From the NCBI RefSeq assembly GCF_009696375.1, contig NZ_VUMD01000001.1, forward strand, positions 248,001 to 312,000: DNA of 64,000 nucleotides, read 5' to 3'. The notes beneath the pieces are model-generated. The model saw only the letters and a list, made by a program, of their open reading frames with translations. It had not been told where the DNA came from and did not search any database. Positions 54,857 to 63,417 of the stretch are shown here, in pieces. A program made the translations under genes and the position numbers. This stretch comes from Clostridium porci (GTDB lineage: Bacteria > Bacillota > Clostridia > Lachnospirales > Lachnospiraceae). Positions within the stretch are counted from its first letter, which is position 1, and each line of letters opens with the position of its first letter.

Positions 54857-55030
54857 TAGAGGTTGCGTCGATCATAAGTAGGTAGGCCGTATGTGGCAGG
54901 CACAGATGAGGGCTTAGGAAAGGGAAAGACGCCGAAGAAGAAAGCGAACCCTGCGGCTGCTTCCTTCTGGGCATATGGTAAAGAATCATATGACTGTCAT
55001 CCAGGTGGATGGGGAGCTACTGAAGAACGT
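54857..55030 (+). ncRNA. Lysine riboswitch (L-box)
   Basis: The conserved core elements occur in the right order: AGAGGTTGCG (54858-54867), AAGTA just after, GGAAAGGGAAAGACGCCGAAG (about 54917-54937), CTTCTGGGC, GACTGTCATCC (about 54991-55001) and GGGGAGCTACTG (about 55011-55022). This is the lysine-binding L-box fold. It is followed by a terminator and dapA, so lysine should shut off the diaminopimelate pathway by early termination. The interval 54577-54805 before its promoter holds only the cobO terminator and nothing else that I can identify. Confidence 0.95.
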
Positions 55031-55060
55031 GGATTCGTGTTACATGCGATACGCATTGGA

Positions 55061-55090
55061 AGGGCTGACATTTACCTCAGCCCTTTTTGT
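55061..55090 (+). terminator. Riboswitch-controlled terminator before dapA
   Basis: AGGGCTGA pairs exactly with TCAGCCCT around an 8-base loop, then a run of Ts. It is the expression platform of the lysine riboswitch. Confidence 0.9.
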
Positions 55091-55127
55091 TTTCCAGAAT
55101 GTTTATAAAAGAGGAGAGAAAGAAAAT

Positions 55128-56012
55128 ATGGCAATTTTTAAAGGAGCGGGCGTTGCTCTGGTTACGCCTTTTACGGCTACAGGTGAAGTGAATTATGACA
55201 AATTAGAGGCTCTTGTGGAGGAGCAGATAGCAGGAGGAACAGATGCTATCATTGCCTGCGGCACCACCGGAGAGGCATCTACTATGACCCACGAGGAGCA
55301 TCTGGATGTAATTGAATATATATGCAAGGTGACAAAGGGCAGGATACCTGTGGTAGCAGGCACAGGCTCCAACTGTACGGAGACGGCCATTTATCTTTCT
55401 GAGGAGGCGGAACGCAGAGGGGCGGATGGACTTTTGCTTGTTTCTCCTTACTATAACAAGGCTACCCAGAAGGGGCTGGAGGCTCATTTTACAGCCGTTG
55501 CGGACAGAGTAAAGATTCCGATTCTTCTCTATAATATTCCTGGGAGAACCGGAGTTACGATTCAGCCTAATACCATTGCTAAGCTTTGTAAAAATGTAAG
55601 TAATATTGTTGGGGTGAAGGAGGCCAGCGGTAATTTCTCAGCCATTGCGACCCTGATGAGCCTGGCAGATGGAAGGATTGATCTGTATTCTGGCAACGAC
55701 GACCAGATTGTACCCCTCCTTTCATTGGGAGGTCTGGGTGTTGTCTCGGTACTCTCTAATGTTGCGCCTCGTCAGACACATGAGATCTGCGCCTCCTATT
55801 TTGCGGGAGATACAGCCAGAAGCGCGGCTCTTCAGCTGGCAGCTATTCCTCTGGTTACAGAGTTGTTCTGCGAGGTGAATCCGATTCCTGTAAAAGCGGC
55901 TCTGAATCTGATGGGTAAGGAGGTGGGGCCGATGCGCATGCCTCTGACCACAATGGAGCCCCAGAATCAGGAGCGGTTAAAGGCGGCTATGACCGCTTAC
56001 GGCCTCTTATAG
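55128..56012 (+). CDS. dapA: 4-hydroxy-tetrahydrodipicolinate synthase
   Basis: A 294-residue aldolase that condenses pyruvate with aspartate semialdehyde, the first step towards diaminopimelate, lysine and spore dipicolinate. GTTGEASTMTHEEH, the catalytic tyrosine in LLYNIPGRTGV, and the Schiff-base lysine in GVKEASGN are present. The start at 55128 has GAGGAGAGAAAG upstream. A frame open from 54975 would read through the riboswitch terminator and is not real. Confidence 0.97.
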   Translation: MAIFKGAGVALVTPFTATGEVNYDKLEALVEEQIAGGTDAIIACGTTGEASTMTHEEHLDVIEYICKVTKGRIPVVAGTGSNCTETAIYLSEEAERRGADGLLLVSPYYNKATQKGLEAHFTAVADRVKIPILLYNIPGRTGVTIQPNTIAKLCKNVSNIVGVKEASGNFSAIATLMSLADGRIDLYSGNDDQIVPLLSLGGLGVVSVLSNVAPRQTHEICASYFAGDTARSAALQLAAIPLVTELFCEVNPIPVKAALNLMGKEVGPMRMPLTTMEPQNQERLKAAMTAYGLL

Positions 56013-56048
56013 GCGATCTTAACGACAACAAAGGAGCGTAAAGGACAG

Positions 56049-56807
56049 ATGGTAAAAATGATAATGCACGGCTGCAATGGAGCCATGGGACAGGTGATTA
56101 CCGCGCTGGCTGCGGAGGATAGGGATATAGAGATTGTGGCAGGAATTGATTTATATGATTGCAGGGATAACGGTTATCCGGTATTTGCCGCTTTGGAGGA
56201 CTGTAATGTGCAGGCAGATGTGATTGTAGATTTTGCCTCGGCAAAGGCAGTGGACGGTCTGCTGTCATATGGCAGTGTTCATCAGATCCCAGTGGTTTTG
56301 TGTACGACAGGGTTGTCAGAGGAGCAGATAAAGCATGTGGAGGAGGCAAGTGAAAAGACAGCCATTCTTCGTTCCGCTAATATGTCTCTGGGGGTTAATC
56401 TTCTCATGAGGCTGGTTCAGGATGCCGCCAGGGTTTTGGCAGGGGCCGGCTTTGATATAGAGATCGTGGAGAAGCATCACAATCAAAAAATGGACGCTCC
56501 CAGCGGGACGGCTCTGGCGCTTGCAGACTCAATCAATGGAGCCATGGATAATCAGTACAGCTACATTTATGACCGGAGCTCCAGACGCCAGAAACGGGAT
56601 GGAAAGGAGATTGGCATCTCAGCCGTGCGGGGCGGCTCCATTGTGGGAGAGCATGACGTGATTTTTGCAGGCAAGGACGAGGTAGTAACCTTTAGCCATA
56701 GGGCCTATTCCAAGGCTATCTTCGCAAAGGGGGCGCTGGAAGCTGCGAAATTCCTGGCAGGTAAAGGGCCGGGCCGTTATACCATGGCAGATGTGATACA
56801 GTTTTAA
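56049..56807 (+). CDS. dapB: 4-hydroxy-tetrahydrodipicolinate reductase
   Basis: A 252-residue NAD(P)H-dependent reductase, next step after DapA. The dinucleotide motif is MHGCNGAMGQV, and the catalytic signature EKHHNQKMDAPSGTA holds the conserved histidines and lysine. Length is normal. AAAGGAGCG lies upstream of the ATG. It is 36 bases after dapA, so both are under the lysine riboswitch. Confidence 0.97.
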   Translation: MVKMIMHGCNGAMGQVITALAAEDRDIEIVAGIDLYDCRDNGYPVFAALEDCNVQADVIVDFASAKAVDGLLSYGSVHQIPVVLCTTGLSEEQIKHVEEASEKTAILRSANMSLGVNLLMRLVQDAARVLAGAGFDIEIVEKHHNQKMDAPSGTALALADSINGAMDNQYSYIYDRSSRRQKRDGKEIGISAVRGGSIVGEHDVIFAGKDEVVTFSHRAYSKAIFAKGALEAAKFLAGKGPGRYTMADVIQF

Positions 56808-56836
56808 TTGGAGAAATATCCATATATTGCTAAAAT
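56808..56836 (+). promoter_or_regulatory. Putative promoter of the small lipoprotein gene
   Basis: TTGGAG (56808-56813), 17-base spacer, TGCTAAAAT with -10 TAAAAT at 56831-56836. Starts right after the dapB stop codon. Confidence 0.45.
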
Positions 56837-56910
56837 AGTAAGAAGATTCCATCATAAAGTGCTTTCCGACAGTGCATAATAAAGATAGCAAACGAAAGGA
56901 GAATGCTATT

Positions 56911-57234
56911 ATGAAAAAAATCAGACCAATTATTTTAGCAATGTTCATGTTCCTTATGGTTTTATCTGTTACTGCCTGTGGTAGCAAGAATTCCAATACC
57001 CAGACAACAACAGGCGCCAGCCAGTCTTCAACTTCAGCGGCTTCCTCTACTACGCCAAGTACCTCATCTATGAATACCACCTCAGAGGGCGCAACGAAGG
57101 AAGGAATCATCAATGGTGTGGTGGATGATGTTGAGAAGGGGATGGATGCAGCCGGCAACAGTATGGAGAGTGGTGCACGAGAGTCTACCACAGCCGCAGA
57201 TACAACTCACTCAGCTACAGAGACAAGCCGCTAA
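56911..57234 (+). CDS. Small Ser/Thr-rich lipoprotein
   Basis: A 107-residue exported protein. The signal peptide (residues 1-19) ends in VLSVTACG, so the cysteine should be lipidated. Most of the rest is Ser, Thr, Ala and Gln in a low-complexity spacer, with one short charged helix (EGIINGVVDDVEKGMDAAGN) in the middle. No known domain. AAGGAGAATG precedes the ATG at 56911; the frame is open to 56872 without a site. A surface spacer or envelope stress protein is conceivable. Confidence 0.8.
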   Translation: MKKIRPIILAMFMFLMVLSVTACGSKNSNTQTTTGASQSSTSAASSTTPSTSSMNTTSEGATKEGIINGVVDDVEKGMDAAGNSMESGARESTTAADTTHSATETSR

Positions 57235-57257
57235 TAAAAGGGAGATATATAGGCTGC

Positions 57258-57309
57258 TCAAAAAGAATTCTTTCTATTCGGGAACTGGAACAGAGAGGAT
57301 TCTTTTTGA
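57258..57309 (+). terminator. Terminator after the lipoprotein gene
   Basis: TCAAAAAGAAT (57258-57268) pairs with ATTCTTTTTGA (57299-57309). The stem is AT-rich and its second arm holds the T-run. Confidence 0.6.
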
Positions 57310-57398
57310 TTATGAGAAATTAAATACCATTCAGGCTTGCCCATGAGATTGTTTTTGCCTATAATGAGAATATGGAGCGTACGGGAAAGGGGAATCAG

Positions 57399-57758
57399 GT
57401 GAAATACCTTGACCGGTGTTATATAAGAAAATGCCGTCTGTCTGCTGTTAGGTTGTCTGCACGATCAAAATGCTTATGGATCAGCAAAGAAACCATTAGG
57501 CTTGTATTTGGGATGGCAGCCTTCCTGTTGGTAATATGGATGTTGAGTATAAACCGGCATCTAAGGAGGGAGTTCAGGAGGCTTGTGCAGGTTCAGGTAT
57601 GGCAGGAGCAGATACAGACTGACAGCTGCCACACCTTTTCCGTCCCTGGAGAGGCCGGAGAGGGGACTACCGTAAAGGAGGGAGTGAGGATTCTTTTTGA
57701 TGAAAAGGCTATCCAAATTTTCAGAATCAAGGAGAGCAGCCAGACGGTGAATGATTAG
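57399..57758 (+). CDS. Orphan single-pass membrane protein
   Basis: A 119-residue protein if GTG at 57399 is the start; GGAAAGGGG lies seven bases upstream. The ATG at 57372 would sit at the transcript start of a TATAAT at 57359. The N-terminus is Cys- and Arg-rich (RCYIRKCRLSAVRLSARSK). One helix follows (about residues 35-52, IRLVFGMAAFLLVIWML), then a basic amphipathic stretch and a short outer domain. I recognise no family. It could be an overprediction, but the helix and the ribosome site favour a real gene. Confidence 0.5.
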   Translation: MKYLDRCYIRKCRLSAVRLSARSKCLWISKETIRLVFGMAAFLLVIWMLSINRHLRREFRRLVQVQVWQEQIQTDSCHTFSVPGEAGEGTTVKEGVRILFDEKAIQIFRIKESSQTVND

Positions 57759-57801
57759 CATGGTTTTAACCATTTATTAGGAATTATAATGAGTGCGTTG
57801 C

Positions 57802-57830
57802 TTGTATTCATCTTTAGAATGTATTATAAT
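57802..57830 (+). promoter_or_regulatory. Putative promoter of purC
   Basis: TTGTAT (57802-57807), 17-base spacer, TATAAT (57825-57830). It gives a leader of about 85 bases, in which I see no purine riboswitch motif. Confidence 0.55.
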
Positions 57831-57922
57831 TTCTTCTGAAACAATATTCTTTTATATTAATAGCTTATAAATCTATATCAACGCAGCCATACTAATATAA
57901 TGAAAAGGACAGGTGGAAATCC

Positions 57923-58630
57923 ATGGAAAAGAAAGAGATGCTCTATGAAGGCAAGGCTAAAAAGGTCTACGCAACAGAGGAGCCGGATGTATTAATCGTT
58001 TCCTATAAGGACGATGCGACTGCATTTAATGGAGAGAAAAAGGGAACCATTGTTGGAAAGGGAGCTATTAACAACCGCATGACCAATTTTATATTTAAAA
58101 AGCTGGAGGAGCGGGGCGTTCCAACTCATCTGGTGAAGGAACTAAATGACAGGGAAACTGCTGTCAAAAGGGTGGATATAGTTCCCTTGGAGGTCATTAT
58201 CCGCAATTATTCAGCAGGCAGCTTCTCAAAGAAGATGGGGATGGAAGAGGGAGTCAAGTTCAAATGCCCTACCCTTGAATTCAGCTATAAGAATGATGAC
58301 CTGGGAGATCCCTTCATTAATGATTATTACGCTCTGGCCCTGGGACTTGCCAGTCAGGAGGAAATCGGCCAGATCACCCAATACGCCTTTCAGGTAAATG
58401 AGGTTCTCCAGCATTACTTTGACAAACTCAACATTGACCTTATTGACTTTAAGATTGAGTTCGGACGCTTCCATGGCCAGATTATTCTTGCAGATGAAAT
58501 TTCTCCTGATACCTGTCGTCTCTGGGATAAGGATACCCACGAGAAGCTGGACAAGGATCGGTTCAGAAGAGATTTGGGCGGCGTTGAGGATGCATATGAG
58601 GAAGTATTCAAAAGACTGGGAATTCAGTAA
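57923..58630 (+). CDS. purC: SAICAR synthetase
   Basis: A 235-residue enzyme that joins aspartate to CAIR in purine synthesis. It has MLYEGKAKKVYATE at the N-terminus, GKGAINNRMTNFIFK, VPLEVIIRNYSAGSFSKKMG and LIDFKIEFGRFHGQIILADE, all conserved in PurC. GGACAGGTGG lies upstream of the ATG. It has its own terminator, so it is probably a single-gene transcript. Confidence 0.97.
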   Translation: MEKKEMLYEGKAKKVYATEEPDVLIVSYKDDATAFNGEKKGTIVGKGAINNRMTNFIFKKLEERGVPTHLVKELNDRETAVKRVDIVPLEVIIRNYSAGSFSKKMGMEEGVKFKCPTLEFSYKNDDLGDPFINDYYALALGLASQEEIGQITQYAFQVNEVLQHYFDKLNIDLIDFKIEFGRFHGQIILADEISPDTCRLWDKDTHEKLDKDRFRRDLGGVEDAYEEVFKRLGIQ

Positions 58631-58641
58631 ATACTACATAA

Positions 58642-58677
58642 AACGCCTGGGTATGCCATACTCAGGCGTTACTTTCT
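58642..58677 (+). terminator. Terminator after purC
   Basis: AACGCCTG (58642-58649) pairs with CAGGCGTT (58663-58670), with a further GTATG/CATAC inside, then ACTTTCTT. The T-run is broken by two Cs. Confidence 0.65.
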
Positions 58678-58858
58678 TAAGAGCGTATTTTGATAAGATC
58701 CGATACACGCTCCGAGCCGTCAGCTGCCGAGGCAGCTATGAACATAGGTGAGGAGATGTTTGAATCGAATGGAAGGAACCATTCGGGAAAGAAGCTGAAT
58801 CGCATTGGAGGCTTCTGTAAGGCCAGCGGCATCAGAGCCGGAACGGTTTTGGGAGCAG

Positions 58859-58887
58859 TTGAAAGCCCGCCCTTCCTGTGCTAGAAT
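58859..58887 (+). promoter_or_regulatory. Putative promoter of purB
   Basis: TTGAAA (58859-58864), 17-base spacer, TGCTAGAAT with -10 TAGAAT at 58882-58887. It lies only 35 bases before purB. The 190 bases before it hold no gene with a credible start. Confidence 0.6.
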
Positions 58888-58921
58888 GGTAAACGAATAG
58901 AAATAGGATGGAGGATATAAC

Positions 58922-60358
58922 ATGAGTGACTATGACAAATATGTAAGCCCTCTTTCTGAGCGCTACGCCAGCAGGGAGATGCAGTATCTCTTTTCGCCGG
59001 ATAAGAAGTTCAGAACCTGGAGACGTCTTTGGATTGCCCTGGCTGAGACAGAGAAGGAGCTGGGACTTAATATTACAAGAGAGCAGATTGAGGAGTTGAA
59101 AGCCCATGCGGAGGATATCAACTACGATGTGGCCAAGGCACGTGAAAAGGAAGTGCGCCATGATGTTATGAGTCATGTATATGCATACGGCGTTCAGTGT
59201 CCTTTGGCAAAAGGGATTATCCATCTGGGCGCAACCTCCTGCTATGTAGGTGATAATACAGATATTATTATTATGACTGAGGCTCTTAGGCTGGTTCGCA
59301 GGAAGCTGATTAATGTATTGGCGGAATTGGCCAAATTTGCGGAAAGCTACAAGGACATGCCTACTTTGGCCTTCACCCATTTTCAGCCGGCTCAGCCTAC
59401 CACGGTGGGAAAGCGCGCTACCCTTTGGATGATGGAGCTTAAGCTGGATTTAGAGGATCTGGATTATCTCATAGGCTCTATGCGTCTTTTGGGCTCTAAG
59501 GGAACCACTGGAACTCAGGCCAGCTTCCTGGAGCTCTTTGACGGAGATCACGAGAAATGCCGCAGGCTGGACGACAGAATTGCGGAGAAGCTGGGCTTTG
59601 CTGGCAGCTATCCTGTGTCTGGTCAGACCTACTCCAGAAAAGTTGACAGCCGTGTGCTAAGCGTTCTGGCCGGAATCGCTCAAAGCGCTCACAAGTTTTC
59701 CAATGATATACGCCTTCTTCAGCATCTGAAGGAGGTGGAGGAGCCCTTTGAGAAAAAGCAGATAGGCTCCTCTGCTATGGCCTATAAGCGCAATCCTATG
59801 CGCAGCGAGCGCATTGCTTCACTGGCAAATTATGTGATGAGCGATATGATGAATCCTATGCTGGTGGCCTCTACTCAGTGGTTTGAGCGGACGCTGGATG
59901 ACTCCGCCAACAAGCGGCTGTCTGTGCCGGAAGGATTTCTGGCCGTGGACGGAATTCTGGATTTGTATTTGAATGTGGTGGACGGTCTGGTCGTATATCC
60001 CAAGGTGATTGAAAAGCGCCTTATGTCCGAGCTTCCTTTTATGGCAACAGAAAATATTATGATGGACGCGGTTAAGGCAGGCGGGGACCGCCAGGAGCTC
60101 CATGAGCGTATCCGTGAACTGTCCATGGAGGCGGGGAAGAACGTAAAGGAACTGGGCCTTGATAATAACCTGTTGGAGCTGATTGCGGCAGATCCTGCTT
60201 TTAACCTGACTGCTGAGGAGCTTAAAAATACCATGAATCCTTCTCTTTATATAGGACGTGCGCCAAAGCAGGTAGAGGAGTTTCTGGAGGAGGTTATAAA
60301 GCCGGTGCTGGAGGAGAACGCCCAGGTTTTGGGAATGAAAGCTGAAATTAATGTATAG
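58922..60358 (+). CDS. purB: Adenylosuccinate lyase
   Basis: A 478-residue enzyme acting twice in purine synthesis, on SAICAR (product of PurC) and on adenylosuccinate (product of PurA). HLGATSCYVGDNTD near residue 100, QPAQPTTVGKR and the fumarase/aspartase signature GSSAMAYKRNPMRSE are present. Length is of the long bacterial or eukaryotic-like class. GGATGGAGG precedes the ATG. Confidence 0.97.
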   Translation: MSDYDKYVSPLSERYASREMQYLFSPDKKFRTWRRLWIALAETEKELGLNITREQIEELKAHAEDINYDVAKAREKEVRHDVMSHVYAYGVQCPLAKGIIHLGATSCYVGDNTDIIIMTEALRLVRRKLINVLAELAKFAESYKDMPTLAFTHFQPAQPTTVGKRATLWMMELKLDLEDLDYLIGSMRLLGSKGTTGTQASFLELFDGDHEKCRRLDDRIAEKLGFAGSYPVSGQTYSRKVDSRVLSVLAGIAQSAHKFSNDIRLLQHLKEVEEPFEKKQIGSSAMAYKRNPMRSERIASLANYVMSDMMNPMLVASTQWFERTLDDSANKRLSVPEGFLAVDGILDLYLNVVDGLVVYPKVIEKRLMSELPFMATENIMMDAVKAGGDRQELHERIRELSMEAGKNVKELGLDNNLLELIAADPAFNLTAEELKNTMNPSLYIGRAPKQVEEFLEEVIKPVLEENAQVLGMKAEINV

Positions 60359-60379
60359 GCTCTATAGGAATGGAAGGAA

Positions 60380-60408
60380 GGAGGCTGCAGCAAGCAGCTT
60401 CCTTTTTT
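60380..60408 (+). terminator. Terminator after purB
   Basis: GGAGGCTGC pairs with GCAGCTTCC (one G-U) around a 5-base loop, then six Ts. Confidence 0.85.
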
Positions 60409-60551
60409 ACTTTTTGCTGGAAATCATGTATAATAGAGAGCAGAAAAGGAGCAGGAAACCGGGCCATTAAGGAAGGAATTAAAAAGGAATAAAAGAAAAA
60501 GGATGCCTGTCAGGAAGTACTGACTGGGAGGAACAGAAGGAGGTATAATGG

Positions 60552-61451
60552 GTGAACGTAAATTTGGAGTATTACAGAGTGTTTTACTACGTATGTATTC
60601 ATGGAAGCCTGACTGCAGCGGCCAGGGAGCTGTGTATCTCCCAGCCTGCTGTAAGCCAGGCTGTAAGGCAGCTGGAGAAGGAGACAGGGACACGGCTGTT
60701 TTTCAGAACCTCCAAGGGTGTTCAGCTTACCAGAGAAGGAGAACTTCTGTTTTGCTATGTGAAAATTGGGGTGGAAAGCTTGCTGGAGGGGGAACAGATG
60801 GTAAAGCGGCTGCTGGATATGGATATGGGGGAGGTGCGTATCGGGGCCAGCGACATGACGCTGCAGTTTTTTCTACTTCCCTTTCTGGAGCGTTTTCATA
60901 GGGAATATCCCAGAATCAAGGTGAATGTGACAAATGCGCCCACGCCGGAAACTATCAAAAGCCTGGAGGATGGGAAAATAGATTTCGGTGTGGTAACTAC
61001 TCCCTTTGTCTGCAAGAGTACAGTAAGGCAGAGCCGGGTAAAGAAAATACATAATGTGTTTATAGGCGGCAGCAGCTTCAAATATCTTAAGGGGATGGTG
61101 CTGGAGTATAAGGCTCTCTGCGATCTGCCATGTATATTTTTGGAGAAGAATACAAGCACCCGAACCTTCATGGATGATTTTATGGAGGAGCAGGGGATTG
61201 TTCTAAAGCCGGAGTTTGAGCTTGCCACAAGTGACATGATTGTCCAGTTTGCAAAGCGGAATATGGGGATTGGCTGTGTGATGGAAGGCTTTGCCGAGGG
61301 TGCCCTGGGGGCAGGAGAGGTATTTAAGCTAAGATTTGAAAGGGAAATGCCGGGACGTTATATTTCGGTAGTCACCGGTGTATCTAATTTGATCTCGGCA
61401 CCTGGAAGAAGGCTTCTGGATATGATAACAGAGGAAAGAAATTTGCTATAA
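60552..61451 (+). CDS. LysR-family transcriptional regulator
   Basis: A 299-residue regulator. The N-terminal winged helix-turn-helix reads FYYVCIHGSLTAAARELCISQPAVSQAVRQLEKETGTRLFFR (residues 10-52, quoted in parts). The effector domain starts with GEVRIGASDMTLQFFLLPFL. GTG at 60552 follows AAGGAGGTA; the ATG at 60548 is out of frame. LysR proteins usually control a neighbouring or divergent gene, but here both neighbours are same-strand purine genes, so the target is uncertain. Confidence 0.93.
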   Translation: MNVNLEYYRVFYYVCIHGSLTAAARELCISQPAVSQAVRQLEKETGTRLFFRTSKGVQLTREGELLFCYVKIGVESLLEGEQMVKRLLDMDMGEVRIGASDMTLQFFLLPFLERFHREYPRIKVNVTNAPTPETIKSLEDGKIDFGVVTTPFVCKSTVRQSRVKKIHNVFIGGSSFKYLKGMVLEYKALCDLPCIFLEKNTSTRTFMDDFMEEQGIVLKPEFELATSDMIVQFAKRNMGIGCVMEGFAEGALGAGEVFKLRFEREMPGRYISVVTGVSNLISAPGRRLLDMITEERNLL

Positions 61452-61587
61452 GAAAAGGTTATGGGGATTATAATAAAGAACGTCTTTACTTATGGAGCGT
61501 GATATAGTAAAGTAAGAACGGACAAGATAAATGCAACAGATTGATCCAACGAATGTATGTGGGAGATAACCGAAGGAGGATGTTTGT

Positions 61588-62862
61588 ATGGTTAGAGCGA
61601 TTGTAGGTGCGAATTGGGGTGACGAGGGCAAGGGGAAAATTACGGATATGCTTGCTAAAGAATCTGATATTATTGTCCGTTTTCAGGGAGGAAGCAATGC
61701 AGGTCATACCATTATTAACGATTATGGTAAATTTGCACTTCATCTTCTCCCATCTGGAGTATTCTATCAGCATACGACCAGCGTAATCGGCAATGGAGTT
61801 GCCTTAAATATTCCCTATTTGGTAAAGGAAGTTCAGTCTCTGGTGGATAGAGGGGTTCCAAAACCCCGTATTCTGGTTTCCAACAGAGCTCAGATACTGA
61901 TGCCTTACCATGTGCTGTTTGATACCTACGAGGAGGCCAGATTGGCAGGAAAGTCCTTTGGCTCTACGAAGTCGGGTATTGCTCCCTTTTATTCTGATAA
62001 ATATGCAAAGATCGGCTTTCAGGTCAGCGAGCTGTTTGACCAGGAGCTGTTAAAGGAGAAGGCTTATCGGGTGTGCGAGCAGAAAAATGTGATACTAAAG
62101 CATTTATATCACAAGCCAACGCTGGAACCGGAGGAAATTCTGAAGGAGCTTTTCAGCTACCGGGATATGATTGAGCCATATGTATGCGATACGTCAGCTT
62201 ATCTTTATGATGCGATTAAGGAGGGAAAGAGGATTCTTTTAGAGGGGCAGCTTGGGTCTTTAAAAGATCCGGATCATGGAATTTATCCTATGGTAACCTC
62301 ATCCTCCACTCTGGCTGCTTACGGCGCTGTTGGAGCAGGTATTCCTCCCTATGAGATTCAGAATATCACCACAGTTGTAAAGGCTTACTCCAGCGCAGTG
62401 GGGGCGGGAGCCTTTGTTAGCGAGATATTTGGTGATGAGGCGGAGGAGCTTAGACACCGGGGCGGCGACGGTGGAGAATATGGAGCTACCACAGGACGTC
62501 CAAGACGTGTGGGCTGGTTTGATGCAGTGGCTACTAGATATGGATGCCGGATTCAGGGGACTACAGAGGTAGCTTTTACGGTTCTGGATGTGCTGGGATA
62601 CCTGGAGGAAATTCCTGTGTGCGTGGGATATGAGATTGGAGGACAGGTTACACGTGATTTTCCGGATACTGCCAGACTGGAAAAAGCGAAGCCTGTATTT
62701 ACAAAGCTTCCCGGATGGAAATGCGACATCCGGGGCATTAAAAGGTACGGGGATTTGCCGGAGAACTGCCGCAGATACATCGAGTTTGTGGAAAAGGAGA
62801 TAGAGGCGCCAATTACTATGGTTTCAAATGGTCCGGGACGGGATGATATTATTATGAGATAG
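61588..62862 (+). CDS. purA: Adenylosuccinate synthetase
   Basis: A 424-residue enzyme joining aspartate to IMP with GTP, the first step to AMP. The P-loop signature GANWGDEGKGKITDM, FQGGSNAGHTI with the catalytic histidine, and the late TGRPRRVGWFDAV are clear. GGAGGATG precedes the ATG. Followed by a strong palindromic terminator. Confidence 0.97.
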   Translation: MVRAIVGANWGDEGKGKITDMLAKESDIIVRFQGGSNAGHTIINDYGKFALHLLPSGVFYQHTTSVIGNGVALNIPYLVKEVQSLVDRGVPKPRILVSNRAQILMPYHVLFDTYEEARLAGKSFGSTKSGIAPFYSDKYAKIGFQVSELFDQELLKEKAYRVCEQKNVILKHLYHKPTLEPEEILKELFSYRDMIEPYVCDTSAYLYDAIKEGKRILLEGQLGSLKDPDHGIYPMVTSSSTLAAYGAVGAGIPPYEIQNITTVVKAYSSAVGAGAFVSEIFGDEAEELRHRGGDGGEYGATTGRPRRVGWFDAVATRYGCRIQGTTEVAFTVLDVLGYLEEIPVCVGYEIGGQVTRDFPDTARLEKAKPVFTKLPGWKCDIRGIKRYGDLPENCRRYIEFVEKEIEAPITMVSNGPGRDDIIMR

Positions 62863-62928
62863 AGGGAAAAAAGAAAGGAGACACACCGGCGGCTGGCCAA
62901 CGCCCGGCCGCAGATGAAAGAAAAATAC

Positions 62929-62967
62929 ACGGTTCCAAGTAGTCTTTGGCTACTGGAACCGTATTTT
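62929..62967 (+). terminator. Terminator after purA
   Basis: ACGGTTCCAAGTAG pairs with CTACTGGAACCGT with one unpaired base, then ATTTTTG. A-rich sequence precedes it, so it may also serve the reverse strand. Confidence 0.85.
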
Positions 62968-63104
62968 TGTACCACATTTTCATGAAGAACGAACCCCATA
63001 TGACAAACGCATGAATGAACAAAGGGTAGATGCTCTGAGCCTGAATGTGATGAAAGAGTGAGATAGAATTACCTCTGTGGCTCAGGCGCAAATGAACAGT
63101 TCGG

Positions 63105-63356
63105 TCAGTCCTTTGGATGTTGGAAGCCGCCTTTCCTTTCCATCAGCTTGTGATCCTTAGGTGTATTACGTGAATTTTTTAGAACACGGGTCATAAGCCC
63201 TATGGCGTAAAACAGGACGGAAAGAAATACGATGGAAAAGAACACCGCCATCAGCTGCTCCTTCGGCGCTCCTGTAACCGCTAGAACTATGGCAGCGATG
63301 AAAAGTCCGGCCAGCAGTATAGCTCCTGCCAGGGCCATGATTCGTTTTAACTTCAT
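63105..63356 (-). CDS. Small two-helix membrane protein
   Basis: An 83-residue protein with two hydrophobic helices (about residues 6-28 and 36-57) and a basic, hydrophilic C-terminal tail. AAGGAG lies before the ATG on the minus strand. It follows the ABC-F gene by 61 bases and is probably cotranscribed with it. No named family recognised. Confidence 0.75.
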   Translation of the reverse strand: MKLKRIMALAGAILLAGLFIAAIVLAVTGAPKEQLMAVFFSIVFLSVLFYAIGLMTRVLKNSRNTPKDHKLMERKGGFQHPKD

Positions 63357-63417
63357 GGGTTAATTTTCTCCTTCTATAAATTAAGCGTAAGGTTAAAGCA
63401 ACTAACAGGAGGTAGCT

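Noticed and set aside
54975-55127. A longer N-terminus for DapA
   Set aside because: It would be encoded by the lysine riboswitch and its terminator; a good ribosome binding site and the standard DapA start lie at 55128.
58670-58858. A possible gene between purC and purB
   Set aside because: Short frames only, none with a suitable ribosome binding site. Read as intergenic.
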